A stretch of 64,000 nt of DNA from Prosapia bicincta (taxonomy: Eukaryota; Arthropoda; Insecta; Hemiptera; Cercopidae). Shown in pieces: positions 1 to 10,500 of the stretch (its first letter is position 1; the number at the start of each line of letters is the position of its first letter). Below the pieces are notes generated by a model. The model did no database searches and was not told the DNA's origin. It worked only from the letters and a program-made list of their open reading frames with translations. A program made the position numbers and the translations under genes. The DNA is taken from positions 101,707,850-101,771,849 of the forward strand of contig JBAIZL010000001.1 in the NCBI GenBank assembly GCA_036971475.1, read 5' to 3'.

Positions 1-184
1 AATAAGGTCCCGTGTTTCTTAATCGAAATATTGGGCATATCCAATTTTATAGTTCGATTGTAATATCTTCATTCGCAAATGTTTGAAACAATTTGTAATT
101 TCGCAAGATTGCACAATGGACCTGGGCATAAAACAATAAGTTCTAAGTAAATATGATAAACCTTTATATATAAACAAATTATAT

Positions 185-395
185 TAAAAAAAATAAGTCA
201 ATTCTTAAGTCAACAAAGAAAAAATTTATTTTAGTTTCTTTTCATTTTATAATTACAATCAATATATAAATATGTATACACATATCAGAATAACATTATT
301 AGGTGGCAAAATAGAAAGCGTATTTCCGTTCAATATTCAATTTTTTCTTTCTACGTTTGGGGTTGGACTATTATTTTTCTTTAATACTCTTTAAT
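185..395. repeat. Left part of a dispersed repeat interrupted by the 11.3 kb element
   Basis: This AT-rich flank aligns by eye with 33480-33680. Both contain the same succession of landmarks: a 'aagtcaacaaagaaa' stretch, 'atatgtcagaat/atatcagaat', 'ggtaaaatagaaag', and 'ttctttcta' followed by a 'gaactattatt' stretch. The family continues on the far side of the element from 11733. It has no coding capacity that I can see. It matters because it makes the insertion site of the large element readable. Confidence 0.7.
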
Positions 396-401
396 CCTAG
401 A
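396..401. repeat. Left target-site duplication CCTAGA
   Basis: The six bases CCTAGA stand directly before the element terminus AGTAGAAGTG and occur again directly after its other terminus at 11727-11732. The diverged empty-site paralogue has CCTTGA at 33829-33834. Six-base duplications are typical of Maverick/Polinton integration. Confidence 0.85.
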
Positions 402-754
402 AGTAGAAGTGAAGGCACTTTGGCGCGCCCACCCCTAAACTCGGCCGCTACGTAACCTAGGACTATAGGGGTAGTTTTGGATGATGCTCAAGGTCATCCC
501 GGCCCTGACCCTAGATCAAGGGGTGGTTTTGACCACGTTTAGGGGGGTAGGGGGTAGTTTTTCGAAAAAAAAAAAAAAAATTCGGCGTGTACGTAACCTA
601 GGACTATAGGGGTAGTTTCGGATGATGCGGGCGGTCATTGCGCACCTGATCCCAGACCCGGGGGTGGTTTCGACCGCGTCTAGAAGGGTAGGGGGTAGTT
701 TTTCGAAAAAATTTATTTCCAACACACTGACCTAGGCCAGCCAAACTGGATCTA

Positions 755-775
755 ACCTAACCTAACCTACGTATA
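755..775. repeat. Short CCTAA (telomere-type) repeat tract
   Basis: Consecutive 'cctaa' units occur here and are mirrored at 11362-11376 in the other arm. TTAGG is the usual telomeric repeat of many arthropods. The tract is only about four units long, so it may be incidental. Confidence 0.4.
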
Positions 776-3700
776 GGGGGTGACCTCGGCTACGTTCAGG
801 ACCATCACCGGGGGTAGCTCCGGGGGTGGATTGGGGGTGGGGGGTAGTTTTCGAAAAAATTTTGGAAAATCGAGTCTTGAGCGATAGGGTGAGTCTAGAG
901 TGCATTATCGCTACTGTAGGGTAGTTTCACCTAGGGGTAGTTTTTACAAAAAATACGAAATTGCCGAAAATCGATCGGTTGGATCAACAGACAGTACGGG
1001 ATACGTGTAGAGGCCCTTTTGGACCTTTGCGGGGGCTGTTTCACCTAGGGGTAGTTTTTACAAAAAATATGAAATTGCCGAAAATCGATCGGTTGGATCA
1101 AATGAATGTATATGGTATGGTTAAAGTCTATTATGGACCGTTGCGGGGGCGGGGTCACCTGTTTTCAGATTGCCAAAAATGATCGGTGACCTAGGTAAAA
1201 GTCACCACCGAACCCGCGCTCGAGGTAACACCGCCTAAGAGCGGGTAAAGCTAACACGGAGCATGGTCTCGGGTTAAAGGCAAACCGAGCCCTGCCACCC
1301 GGCAGCTATGCCTTAGGTAAAGCTAACACGGGCTATCCCTCGGGTAAAGCCATCACGAGGCCGACCCTTAGGTAAAGTAACCCTGGAATAGCCCCGGTGG
1401 TAGGGGTAACTTTTGGAAAGATTTAACGGTTATCTGATGACGTATCAGCGCTTGAGCGAGTCTAGGCAAGTAATAGGCAAACCCTAACTAGAGTGTTCTA
1501 CCCTAAATAAATTGGCTGATGCAGGGCAAGGGGCAAACCCGCAGAGTTAACACACTATCTTGGAGGTAGACCCACCCAAACCTCAGGCATAGCATCCCTG
1601 CAGCGGGGATTTAGCCAACCCAAGGCAGGCTCTTAAGTAAAGCCCCCTGAAGAAAAGGCCTAAGGTAAAGCTACCTTGGAGCCTGGTCTTAGGTAAAGCC
1701 TCTTTGGAGGTAGACTTTAAGTAAAGCTACCCAAGAGCCTGGCCAGGATGGTTGCTATATCAATTACAACCTATCGACCAAGACAAACACCCCCACCAAG
1801 TCCTAGGTAAAGCCATCCGGGTGTCAGACCATAGGTAAAGTAACCGAGGAGTCGGGCGTGAGGTAAAGCCAGCTAGGCCCTAGGTAAAGCTACCACTGAG
1901 GCAGACCATCGGTAAAGCCACCCAGGACTAGGCCTTAGGTAAAGCTACCACTGAGGCAGACCATCGGTAAAGCCACCCAGGACATAGGAATAGTCTATAC
2001 GGAGCATGGCCTCAGGTAAAAGCCATCCCGAAGACAGCCGATAGGTAAAGTAACCCCGGAATCTTACATTAAGTGAGGGTGGTTATCAAATGAAATTACC
2101 AAAAATGATCGGCTACATCAAACGACCAACATTCCAACTAAACACTAATTGTAACCGACCAACCGAGCGCAAATAGTCAACAAGTTGAATCGACCAATCA
2201 CATTGCAGGGGCCCGGTAGGCTTACGCAAACGGTCGCAGTAAGACGTGAAAGCCCATATACCATGTTAAACCAATATATATGACAGCCCACATAATGTGT
2301 TAAACAAATATGCAAGCCTACATACATACTATGCCAGGCCAACATACAAGGGCCTACCATGTCTGTATACCACAGCCCAAACCCTTATGACCTGAGCTAT
2401 TTTCACCTCCTCTATCAGGTTGATCCCGGCAACCGTCTAATATGGGAGGTACTATAGGGTACATCTACCAATGCATAACCTATCAAGCCCACGTAAAGAT
2501 TTATGACGTATCGGCGACCGAGCGACTCAGGTATTAGACCCACCCTAACTAGAGGGGGCAAGGGTTATGATTGTCAAAATTGTCTATGCTACAAAATAAT
2601 AAACAAAGCAACAAAGCCCCGTCGTTTCAGGGAATACGCCTGACCGTGTGCTAGACATGTACAGACTTGCAGAGATAACACATTATCTAAAAACCACAAC
2701 GGCAGCCGCTATAGCAAGCTTAAAACCCGCACGGCTGTGTCGTTGTGAATCTAGGCACGTGTCTATGTTTTGATTACTGTATCAATTTACTGTGTACTGT
2801 CGTCATACCAAGGCCTACATATATAATCAGAAATCAGTGTAAATAATCAAATAGCCTCAATGGACATCTCCTATAGCTGTAAATGTATCTAGATATAAAG
2901 GTATATATGGAGAAACACTAATAATGAGGCCTATCACAAAACGAGAATAAATATATGTTATAAAACGATGCTAAGCCATCATGCATGCTATCATACATAG
3001 GCCTGTTTAGCCAACACACGTGATAGGACACATAATGTGTTAAACAAATATGCGTGTAGGCCTGCAGACATACTATCTAGGCCGACTTACATGGGCCTAC
3101 TATGTCGGTAAACCGCCGGCCAAAGCCTATATGACCTGAGCTATTTACACCTTGTCTATCAGGTAGAACCAGGCAATCGAATAATATGTAATATACATCC
3201 TGTATTAGGCAAATATCCCCGTTACCCACATAGACCTATGTTAAGTCAGGATGAATGATATCTTATATAGTGTGTTAAACAAATATGTTTGTAAACCTAC
3301 ATAAATAATAAGCTAAGCCTGTGCTAAACAGATATGCGTGTAAACCAACATAAATACTATGCTAACCAACATGGATGCTATCCTACATAGGCTTATATAC
3401 TATGTTAGGCCTGCATACGTAATTACCCCATATAGTGTGTTAAATAAATATGCGTGTAAACCAAATAAATACTATGCTAAGCCAACATGCGTGCTATCAT
3501 ACTATGTTAGGCCTACATAATGTGTTAAACATATATGTGTGTAAGCTTGCATAGATATTATGCTAAGAAGACACGGGCCTGAACACATTATATCCGGTGC
3601 ATAGTTTAGCTAAACGGCTATCACACACTATCCTACAAGCTGCCCACAAATTACCTGATACATAGCCTGGCTAATCATTAACACATAGTAGGCCCCAACA

Positions 3701-4310
3701 CATAATATCCGGTGCATAGCCTCGCTAAATAAGCATAAACTCCCCAAAATTGGCTTATCAATTATGTATGGTCTAGATATAGTCACACATGTCATTTCAA
3801 AAGTCAGCTGGAAAGAAACACTAGCCTGGCTAATCATTATCACATAGTAGGCCCCAACACATAATCTCCAATGCATAGCCAGGCTAATGTTCATCATGTA
3901 GTACCCAATGCATAGCTTGAGTACGGTTTAACAAACAGTATCCAAAGCATAGCCTGACCAAGGGATATCACATGAGTAGGCTGATTACAAACTAACACAT
4001 AATAATCATTGCATAGTCTGGCTAGTGGTTATTAAATAGTACCTGTTGCATAGCCAGGCTAATGATTAACACATAGTACCCGATGCATAGTCTGACTAGG
4101 GTTAACACATGGTATCCAAAGCATAGCTAGGCTAGTGAATAACTAGTGGTTAGTTTGACTATGGTTAACACACACACAGTATCCGATGCGTAGCTTAGCT
4201 AATGGATAACACATAGTAACCTATGCTTAGCCTGACTAGGGCTAACACATATCCTATGAATGGCTCGACTAAGGCTAACACACAGTATCCGATGCACAAC
4301 TTAGGATCGA

Positions 4311-4508
4311 ATATGACGTCATCCAGGGCGGAGACGGAGGCTATGTTGATACCGTGATGGCCAGTGTAGGCTAGATCAAATAACCAAACCACTGCCTTAC
4401 GCTAAGTTTAACCAACCAACATACGCGAAGTTCAAACGAACAACATTTACACCAAGCTCAAATAGGCCGTGGCTGGTGAAGGCCAGATCAGCTAATCAAC
4501 GCTGAAAA
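4311..4508. other. Segment of about 198 bp present only in the left arm
   Basis: The right arm jumps straight from the sequence matching 'acttaggatcgaa' to that matching 'tttacgctaatcaacc' (around 7818). The left arm has about 198 extra bases between them. The length difference of the arms (4367 against 4169) equals this segment. It contains the palindrome TGACGTCA at 4314-4321 followed by 'ggctatgttgataccg', which resembles the intergenic stretch 5973-6003 (TGACGTCA, then 'ggttatgttgatatcg'). Confidence 0.75.
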
Positions 4509-4768
4509 ATTTACGCTAATCAACCAACATCCACACCGAGGTCAATTGGTTAGTGAAGGCACCAACAAAAGCCTTAGGCCTTAGACATAGCTACCAACGC
4601 ATACCAAAATAGCTATGCAGAAACCGTCAAGGCCTGTCTAGGTATGTTGTATCATTTACAGCATCAAAACTTAGGTAAAGCTACCTTTCAGGTATGCCCC
4701 AGGTAAAGCTACCCTGGAGTCAGGTCGTAGGTAAAGACACCCAGGTCTTAGGTAAAGCCATCCTGGAG

Positions 4769-5180
4769 AAGGGCCCGTGTTTTGCCCTAATCAGATTTTA
4801 ACGCACTTTAACGACAGTTTATGTTAGAAATACCACACTAGATTTAGCATGAGTTTACATGTTTTTGCGAAGTTATATTTAACCTAAATTACGCTGGATG
4901 ATTGGAATTATTACAGAGATATGTCTAAGCTAGTGTTAAACCTGTCTAGAGGCCGAGTTTACTAGATATCTAGTAATGTGTCTCGTGCGGGTTGCGACCT
5001 GTCAAACTGATTGTAATGTGTATAATGCAGCTGTAACTAGATTTAACACTGAATGTTTAATTTGGTTATTGTTCAAATCATATTATTATCAAGACACTAG
5101 TACTTATCCTATGTTGACCTCTACCTATATAGTTTGTTTTAGGGGTTTCAATAAGTACAAACACGTTTAAACAAAATCAT
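4769..5180. other. Unique spacer between left arm and BIR-RING gene
   Basis: No gene is convincing here. An open stretch at 4976-5170 lacks recognisable features and has no matching start context. It leads into the polyadenylation region of the minus-strand BIR-RING gene. Confidence 0.5.
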
Positions 5181-5186
5181 TTTATT
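5181..5186 (-). terminator. Poly(A) signal AATAAA of the BIR-RING gene
   Basis: The plus strand reads TTTATT, giving AATAAA on the minus strand about 35 bases past the stop codon of the gene that ends at 5221. Confidence 0.6.
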
Positions 5187-5220
5187 GATCATATAGTAGT
5201 ATTATTTACATTAGGCTTAG

Positions 5221-5754
5221 CTACGATAGATATACTCTTATCGTAGCGGATGTCCGCACTCTGCATATGCTACACTCTTGAAGGTTCAATGCACACCCCA
5301 GACAGGCAAACACACGTCCGCAGGGTAGAAGGGCAACCTGTATTTCTTCGATGCAGCAAATCTTGCACAGCGTACGATCATTCTGATTGTTTACACCGTC
5401 ATCGTCCGAGTAGTCTTCATCGTCTGTTGTACAGATGTCTTCCCCCATCTGTGCCTGTTTAGCACATATACCCACTATGTATTTACATTTAGGAAACCAC
5501 TTTGCATGTTCCTGTAACGGATCATCATTCGCTGACCAATCTTTAAGGCCTCCGGCGCATGTAAAGCACAATGTTTGATCTTCTGGGCCGGTGTAAAAGA
5601 ATCCCGCTTCGCTGAGACGCTCGGGGTTGACAGTATCGTTTGACACTCCTTTCCAAGTACGAAACGATCGTAATCTACGACGATACGGTGATAGTTTGGG
5701 GAAGGCTTTCTTCTCGATTGTGAGAGTGTCTGTCCAGTAGTAGACACCTACCAT
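5221..5754 (-). CDS. IAP-type protein: one BIR domain plus C-terminal RING
   Basis: This 177-residue protein has an N-terminal BIR and a C-terminal RING, the compact plan of baculovirus and insect inhibitor-of-apoptosis proteins. Such proteins bind caspases or IAP antagonists through the BIR and attach ubiquitin through the RING. The BIR zinc ligands are C63, C66, H83 and C90 (C-x2-C-x16-H-x6-C), with the signature GGLKDW just after C66. An acidic linker (DDEDYSDDDG) follows. The RING reads C130, C133, C145, then R147 where the family has histidine, then C151, C154, C161, C164. One zinc ligand is thus missing, so ligase activity is doubtful. The ATG at 5754 lies in good context (caccATGG), about 35 bases from an ATATAA box. 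It is single-exon, divergent from the spliced RING gene. Confidence 0.9.
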   Translation of the reverse strand: MVGVYYWTDTLTIEKKAFPKLSPYRRRLRSFRTWKGVSNDTVNPERLSEAGFFYTGPEDQTLCFTCAGGLKDWSANDDPLQEHAKWFPKCKYIVGICAKQAQMGEDICTTDDEDYSDDDGVNNQNDRTLCKICCIEEIQVALLPCGRVFACLGCALNLQECSICRVRTSATIRVYLS

Positions 5755-5789
5755 GGTGTTGTCTGAGGACTTGGGTCTGTGCTGTCCGT

Positions 5790-5798
5790 ACTTATATT
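5790..5798 (-). promoter_or_regulatory. TATA-like box for the BIR-RING gene
   Basis: The minus strand reads 'caatataagtacgg' about 40 bases before the ATG. A second promoter lies on the plus strand at 6171, so 5755-6245 acts as a divergent promoter region. Confidence 0.5.
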
Positions 5799-5972
5799 GT
5801 TGGTTAGGGGATGATTACGTCAAGGTTACCACGGAGGCATGTTGAACTCGTTCAGATTTGTACACACCCGCCCTTTGGCCGACTTCTCCTGCAGATGGAC
5901 TAGTGTTATGGCAAGCAACAGTTAAACCTATACAGATGACCGTCCGGACGCCATCTTGACCGACATTTTGTT

Positions 5973-5980
5973 TGACGTCA
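5973..5980. promoter_or_regulatory. CRE-like palindrome TGACGTCA
   Basis: A full TGACGTCA palindrome, the consensus for CREB/ATF factors, lies between the two divergent genes. Another copy sits at 4314-4321 in the left arm, and a TGACGTAA occurs before the RING gene of the Maverick (48192-48199). The regulatory role is inferred. Confidence 0.4.
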
Positions 5981-6170
5981 TTTGCTGCGGTTATGTTGAT
6001 ATCGCGGTCATAACAGTATTAATGTATAGGTTTTAAAGAAGCATTGTCGAGCTCTGTGAGTATGATCTACACCTGCAATGAAACGTTACTCTATTACCGT
6101 CAGTCATAGAGGTAATTATATACCGTTTTTCGGCTTGTGATGAGCAAATACGCGGGGAGGGGTGAAGTAG

Positions 6171-6178
6171 GTATATAT
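6171..6178 (+). promoter_or_regulatory. TATA box of the six-exon RING gene
   Basis: 'gtatatatgc' lies about 70 bases before the first ATG (6246). A start site around 6200 would give a short leader. Confidence 0.55.
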
Positions 6179-6245
6179 GCCGGGAATTTCATACAGAGAG
6201 CACCAGTCTTCGGCGTTTTTGCAATTAAGTGTGTTAAGATTAACG

Positions 6246-7439
6246 ATGACCGATAAAAGTATTCAGTCAGAGGTGAGTATGAAATAGTGTGTTCTTTTTT
6301 TACTTTCTATTTTTCGTTATTCCAATTTTTCCATTGGTTTTCCAGCCAACAAACAACGACGATGAAACGGGTATTTGGGACGATAGCAGACGTAGCCCTG
6401 GGACATCGTACTATAGCCGCAATTCGATGGAGGCCGAGCCGAGTACCTCTGGTACCACATCGCAGGTAATTATATACAATTTAGACTATTATCAGAGGCT
6501 CATTTTCATATCTAATAATGATATGTTTCTTTCAGGGGACAAACACTATGGCCAAAGGACCCGAGTCTACCAACCATCCAACACTGGTGATTATTGTATT
6601 CCTAGTGCGTTATTAACGTTATCTTTGTATTTTTCATTACTAATAAATTGTATTTCATAGGCTGGACCAATAAATCACGCTATCATCAGGGTTGGAAATC
6701 GAATTTTCTATTCAAGCGTATTAGAGGAGGAACTGAAGCACATACGAGGGGTCGAGCACGCCCGTATTGACTGTTTACTTTGTTTAGGACGCAGGATACG
6801 ATATCCTCCTCAATATGCGGTAAGTTTTATTGAACAGTGATAATAGTAGTAGTATAGGCTTATACAAGATTTTTTTAAATTTCTATTTAATCCTTTTCTA
6901 GACTGTTGTGGAGTATGCACGTGCAGCTGCAGCACGTAGCGTAACGACCGATGCACTGCATAAACTAAGACGTCTTGTATCAGACCTAGAGGCGGCGTTG
7001 CGTAAAGACACGTGTGAGGATAGCTTCTACGCAGTCGGCGTATGGAGGATTATGATTGGCGAGCTGGACAAGCTAGTTGAAGAAGGCAGAAGAAGAGTGG
7101 CTGTCGCTGAAGCGAAGGCAGTAATGGTCGAGCGAGACCCTCCATACACGGTCGTAAGTGTTACATTTGTAGCGATACCTGTATTTATACTATTCGTGTA
7201 CAATAATATAAATTATCCGCTTTGTACGTGTGTTGAAACAGAGAAGTTCGGGAGAGCAGATTGAAGGAGGCGGCTATCGTATAGGGGACTGCGCTGTCTG
7301 CTTGGGAAAACCACCGTGCACCGTCATCGTACCCTGCGGTCACGTTTATTGCAACGAGTGTGCTGAAAAGGTGCAGATGTGCCCCATATGTAGGAAACAC
7401 GTAGACAGACGCTACCGGCTATATCAGAATCTGGAGTAA
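6246..7439 (+). CDS. Six-exon RING-finger protein (268 aa after splicing)
   Basis: Exons read 6246-6272, 6346-6465, 6536-6586, 6661-6819, 6902-7153 and 7242-7439. The introns are 70-88 bases, all GT-AG with pyrimidine-rich acceptors, and all fall between codons (phase 0). The protein ends in an intact C3HC4 RING: C220, C223, C235, H237, C240, C243, C250, C253 (core CAVC, PCGHVYC, CPIC). Exon 2 is serine/threonine-rich, exon 4 contains a CLLC pair, and exon 5 looks helical and charged, possibly a coiled coil. A RING protein of this kind is probably a ubiquitin ligase; the target is unknown. Because every exon is a multiple of three, exon skipping would keep the frame. The splicing model is read from the sequence, not from transcripts. 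Confidence 0.8.
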
Positions 7440-7457
7440 TTGTTCAAAATATTCGTT

Positions 7458-7463
7458 AATAAA
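7458..7463 (+). terminator. Poly(A) signal AATAAA of the spliced RING gene
   Basis: AATAAA lies 19 bases after the stop codon of the last exon, a normal spacing for a compact transcript. Confidence 0.65.
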
Positions 7464-7557
7464 GTCTTACCTGTATATCCAGAGTTTTATTTACACCTTA
7501 AGTACCTATTATGATAAGGCGAGCATCGATAGCCGCTTAACTATTGTTAAGGGTTGA

Positions 7558-10500
7558 CTCCAGGCTAGCTTTACCTAAGACCTGGGTGTCTTTACCTACT
7601 ACCTGACTCCAGGGTAGCTTTACCTGGGGCATACCTGAAAGGTAGCTTTACCTAAGTTTTGATGCTGTAAATGATACAACATACCTAGACAGGCCTTGAC
7701 GGTTTCTGCATAGCTATTTTGGTATGCGTTGGTAGCTATGTCTAAGGCCTAAGGCTTTTGTTGGTGCCTTCACTAACCAATTGACCTCGGTGTGGATGTT
7801 GGTTGATTAGCGTAAATTTCGATCCTAAGTTGTGCATCGGATACTGTGTGTTAGCCTTAGTCGAGCCATTCATAGGATATGTGTTAGCCCTAGTCAGGCT
7901 AAGCATAGGTTACTATGTGTTATCCATTAGCTAAGCTACGCATCGGATACTGTGTGTGTGTTAACCATAGTCAAACTAACCACTAGTTATTCACTAGCCT
8001 AGCTATGCTTTGGATACCATGTGTTAACCCTAGTCAGACTATGCATCGGGTACTATGTGTTAATCATTAGCCTGGCTATGCAACAGGTACTATTTAATAA
8101 CCACTAGCCAGACTATGCAATGATTATTATGTGTTAGTTTGTAATCAGCCTACTCATGTGATATCCCTTGGTCAGGCTATGCTTTGGATACTGTTTGTTA
8201 AACCATACTCAAGCTATGCATTGGGTACTACATGATGAACATTAGCCTGGCTATGCATTGGAGATTATGTGTTGGGGCCTACTATGTGATAATGATTAGC
8301 CAGGCTAGTGTTTCTTTCCAGCTGACTTTTGAAATGACATGTGTGACTATATCTAGACCATACATAATTGATAAGCCAATTTTGGGGAGTTTATGCTTAT
8401 TTAGCGAGGCTATGCACCGGATATTATGTGTTGGGGCCTACTATGTGTTAATGATTAGCCAGGCTATGTATCAGGTAATTTGTGGGCAGCTTGTAGGATA
8501 GTGTGTGATAGCCGTTTAGCTAAACTATGCACCGGATATAATGTGTTCAGGCCCGTGTCTTCTTAGCATAATATCTATGCAAGCTTACACACATATATGT
8601 TTAACACATTATGTAGGCCTAACATAGTATGATAGCACGCATGTTGGCTTAGCATAGTATTTATTTAGTTTACACGCATATTTATTTAACACACTATATG
8701 GGGTAATTACGTATGCAGGCCTAACATAGTATATAAGCCTATGTAGGATAGCATCCATGTTGGTTAGCATAGTATTTATGTTGGTTTACACGCATATCTG
8801 TTTAGCACAGGCTTAGCTTATTATTTATGTAGGTTTACAAACATATTTGTTTAACACACTATATAAGATATCATTCATCCTGACTTAACATAGGTCTATG
8901 TGGGTAACGGGGATATTTGCCTAATACAGGATGTATATTACATATTATTCGATTGCCTGGTTCTACCTGATAGACAAGGTGTAAATAGCTCAGGTCATAT
9001 AGGCTTTGGCCGGCGGTTTACCGACATAGTAGGCCCATGTAAGTCGGCCTAGATAGTATGTCTGCAGGCCTACACGCATATTTGTTTAACACATTATGTG
9101 TCCTATCACGTGTGTTGGCTAAACAGGCCTATGTATGATAGCATGCATGATGGCTTAGCATCGTTTTATAACATATATTTATTCTCGTTTTGTGATAGGC
9201 CTCATTATTAGTGTTTCTCCATATATACCTTTATATCTAGATACATTTACAGCTATAGGAGATGTCCATTGAGGCTATTTGATTATTTACACTGATTTCT
9301 GATTATATATGTAGGCCTTGGTATGACGACAGTACACAGTAAATTGATACAGTAATCAAAACATAGACACGTGCCTAGATTCACAACGACACAGCCGTGC
9401 GGGTTTTAAGCTTGATATAGCGGCTGCCGTTGTGGTTTTTAGATAATGTGTTATCTCTGCAAGTCTGTACATGTCTAGCACACGGTCAGGCGTATTCCCT
9501 GAAACGACGGGGCTTTGTTGCTTTGTTTATTATTTTGTAGCATAGACAATTTTGACAATCATAACCCTTGCCCCCTCTAGTTAGGGTGGGTCTAATACCT
9601 GAGTCGCTCGGTCGCCGATACGTCATAAATCTTTACGTGGGCTTGATAGGTTATGCATTGGTAGATGTACCCTATAGTACCTCCCATATTAGACGGTTGC
9701 CGGGATCAACCTGATAGAGGAGGTGAAAATAGCTCAGGTCATAAGGGTTTGGGCTGTGGTTTACAGACATGGTAGGCCCTTGTATGTTGGCCTGGCATAG
9801 TATGTATGTAGGCTTGCATATTTGTTTAACACATTATGTGGGCTGTCATATATATTGGTTTAACATGGTATATGGGCTTTCACGTCTTACTGCGACCGTT
9901 TGCGTAAGCCTACCGGGCCCCTGCAATGTGATTGGTCGATTCAACTTGTTGACTATTTGCGCTCGGTTGGTCGGTTACAATTAGTGTTTAGTTGGAATGT
10001 TGGTCGTTTGATGTAGCCGATCATTTTTGGTAATTTCATTTGATAACCACCCTCACTTAATGTAAGATTCCGGGGTTACTTTACCTATCGGCTGTCTTCG
10101 GGATGGCTTTTACCTGAGGCCATGCTCCGTATAGACTATTCCTATGTCCTGGGTGGCTTTACCGATGGTCTGCCTCAGTGGTAGCTTTACCTAAGGCCTA
10201 GTCCTGGGTGGCTTTACCGATGGTCTGCCTCAGTGGTAGCTTTACCTAGGGCCTAGCTGGCTTTACCTCACGCCCGACTCCTCGGTTACTTTACCTATGG
10301 TCTGACACCCGGATGGCTTTACCTAGGACTTGGTGGGGGTGTTTGTCTTGGTCGATAGGTTGTAATTGATATAGCAACCATCCTGGCCAGGCTCTTGGGT
10401 AGCTTTACTTAAAGTCTACCTCCAAAGAGGCTTTACCTAAGACCAGGCTCCAAGGTAGCTTTACCTTAGGCCTTTTCTTCAGGGGGCTTTACTTAAGAGC

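Larger units (their letters stand above)
402..4768 (+). repeat. Left giant terminal inverted repeat
   Basis: This arm is the inverted near-copy of 7558-11726. The outer 800 bases hold repeated G-rich blocks ('ggggtagttttcgaaaaa'-type, for example near 540, 690, 840 and 920) and an about 117-bp duplicated block around 930-1105. From about 1200 to 2060, and again at 4660-4768, come many copies of an 'aggtaaagc(c/t)a' motif. At 3000-3560 there are repeats built on 'gtgttaaacaaatatgcgtg', and at 3640-4280 repeats built on 'gcatagcctggctaat'. Small open frames such as 2145-2360 and 3628-3897 exist in both arms, but they are made of these repeats and look non-coding. Confidence 0.9.

Noticed and set aside
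755..775. Telomere or telomere-junction
   Set aside because: Only a few CCTAA units, present symmetrically inside both arms of the element.
2145..2360. Small frame duplicated at 9769-9984, and the pairs 3628-3897/8232-8501 and 961-1182/10947-11168
   Set aside because: They are identical only because the arms are inverted copies; composition follows the short repeats and no domain or start context supports coding.
5250..5462. Plus-strand frame inside the BIR-RING gene
   Set aside because: Antisense shadow of a gene with clear zinc ligands.
6287..6660. Single-exon frames across the region 1 RING gene
   Set aside because: They run through introns; the spliced model uses a different set of boundaries that end in a full RING.
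7185..7400. Minus-strand frame over the RING exon
   Set aside because: Shadow of the last exon of the six-exon gene.
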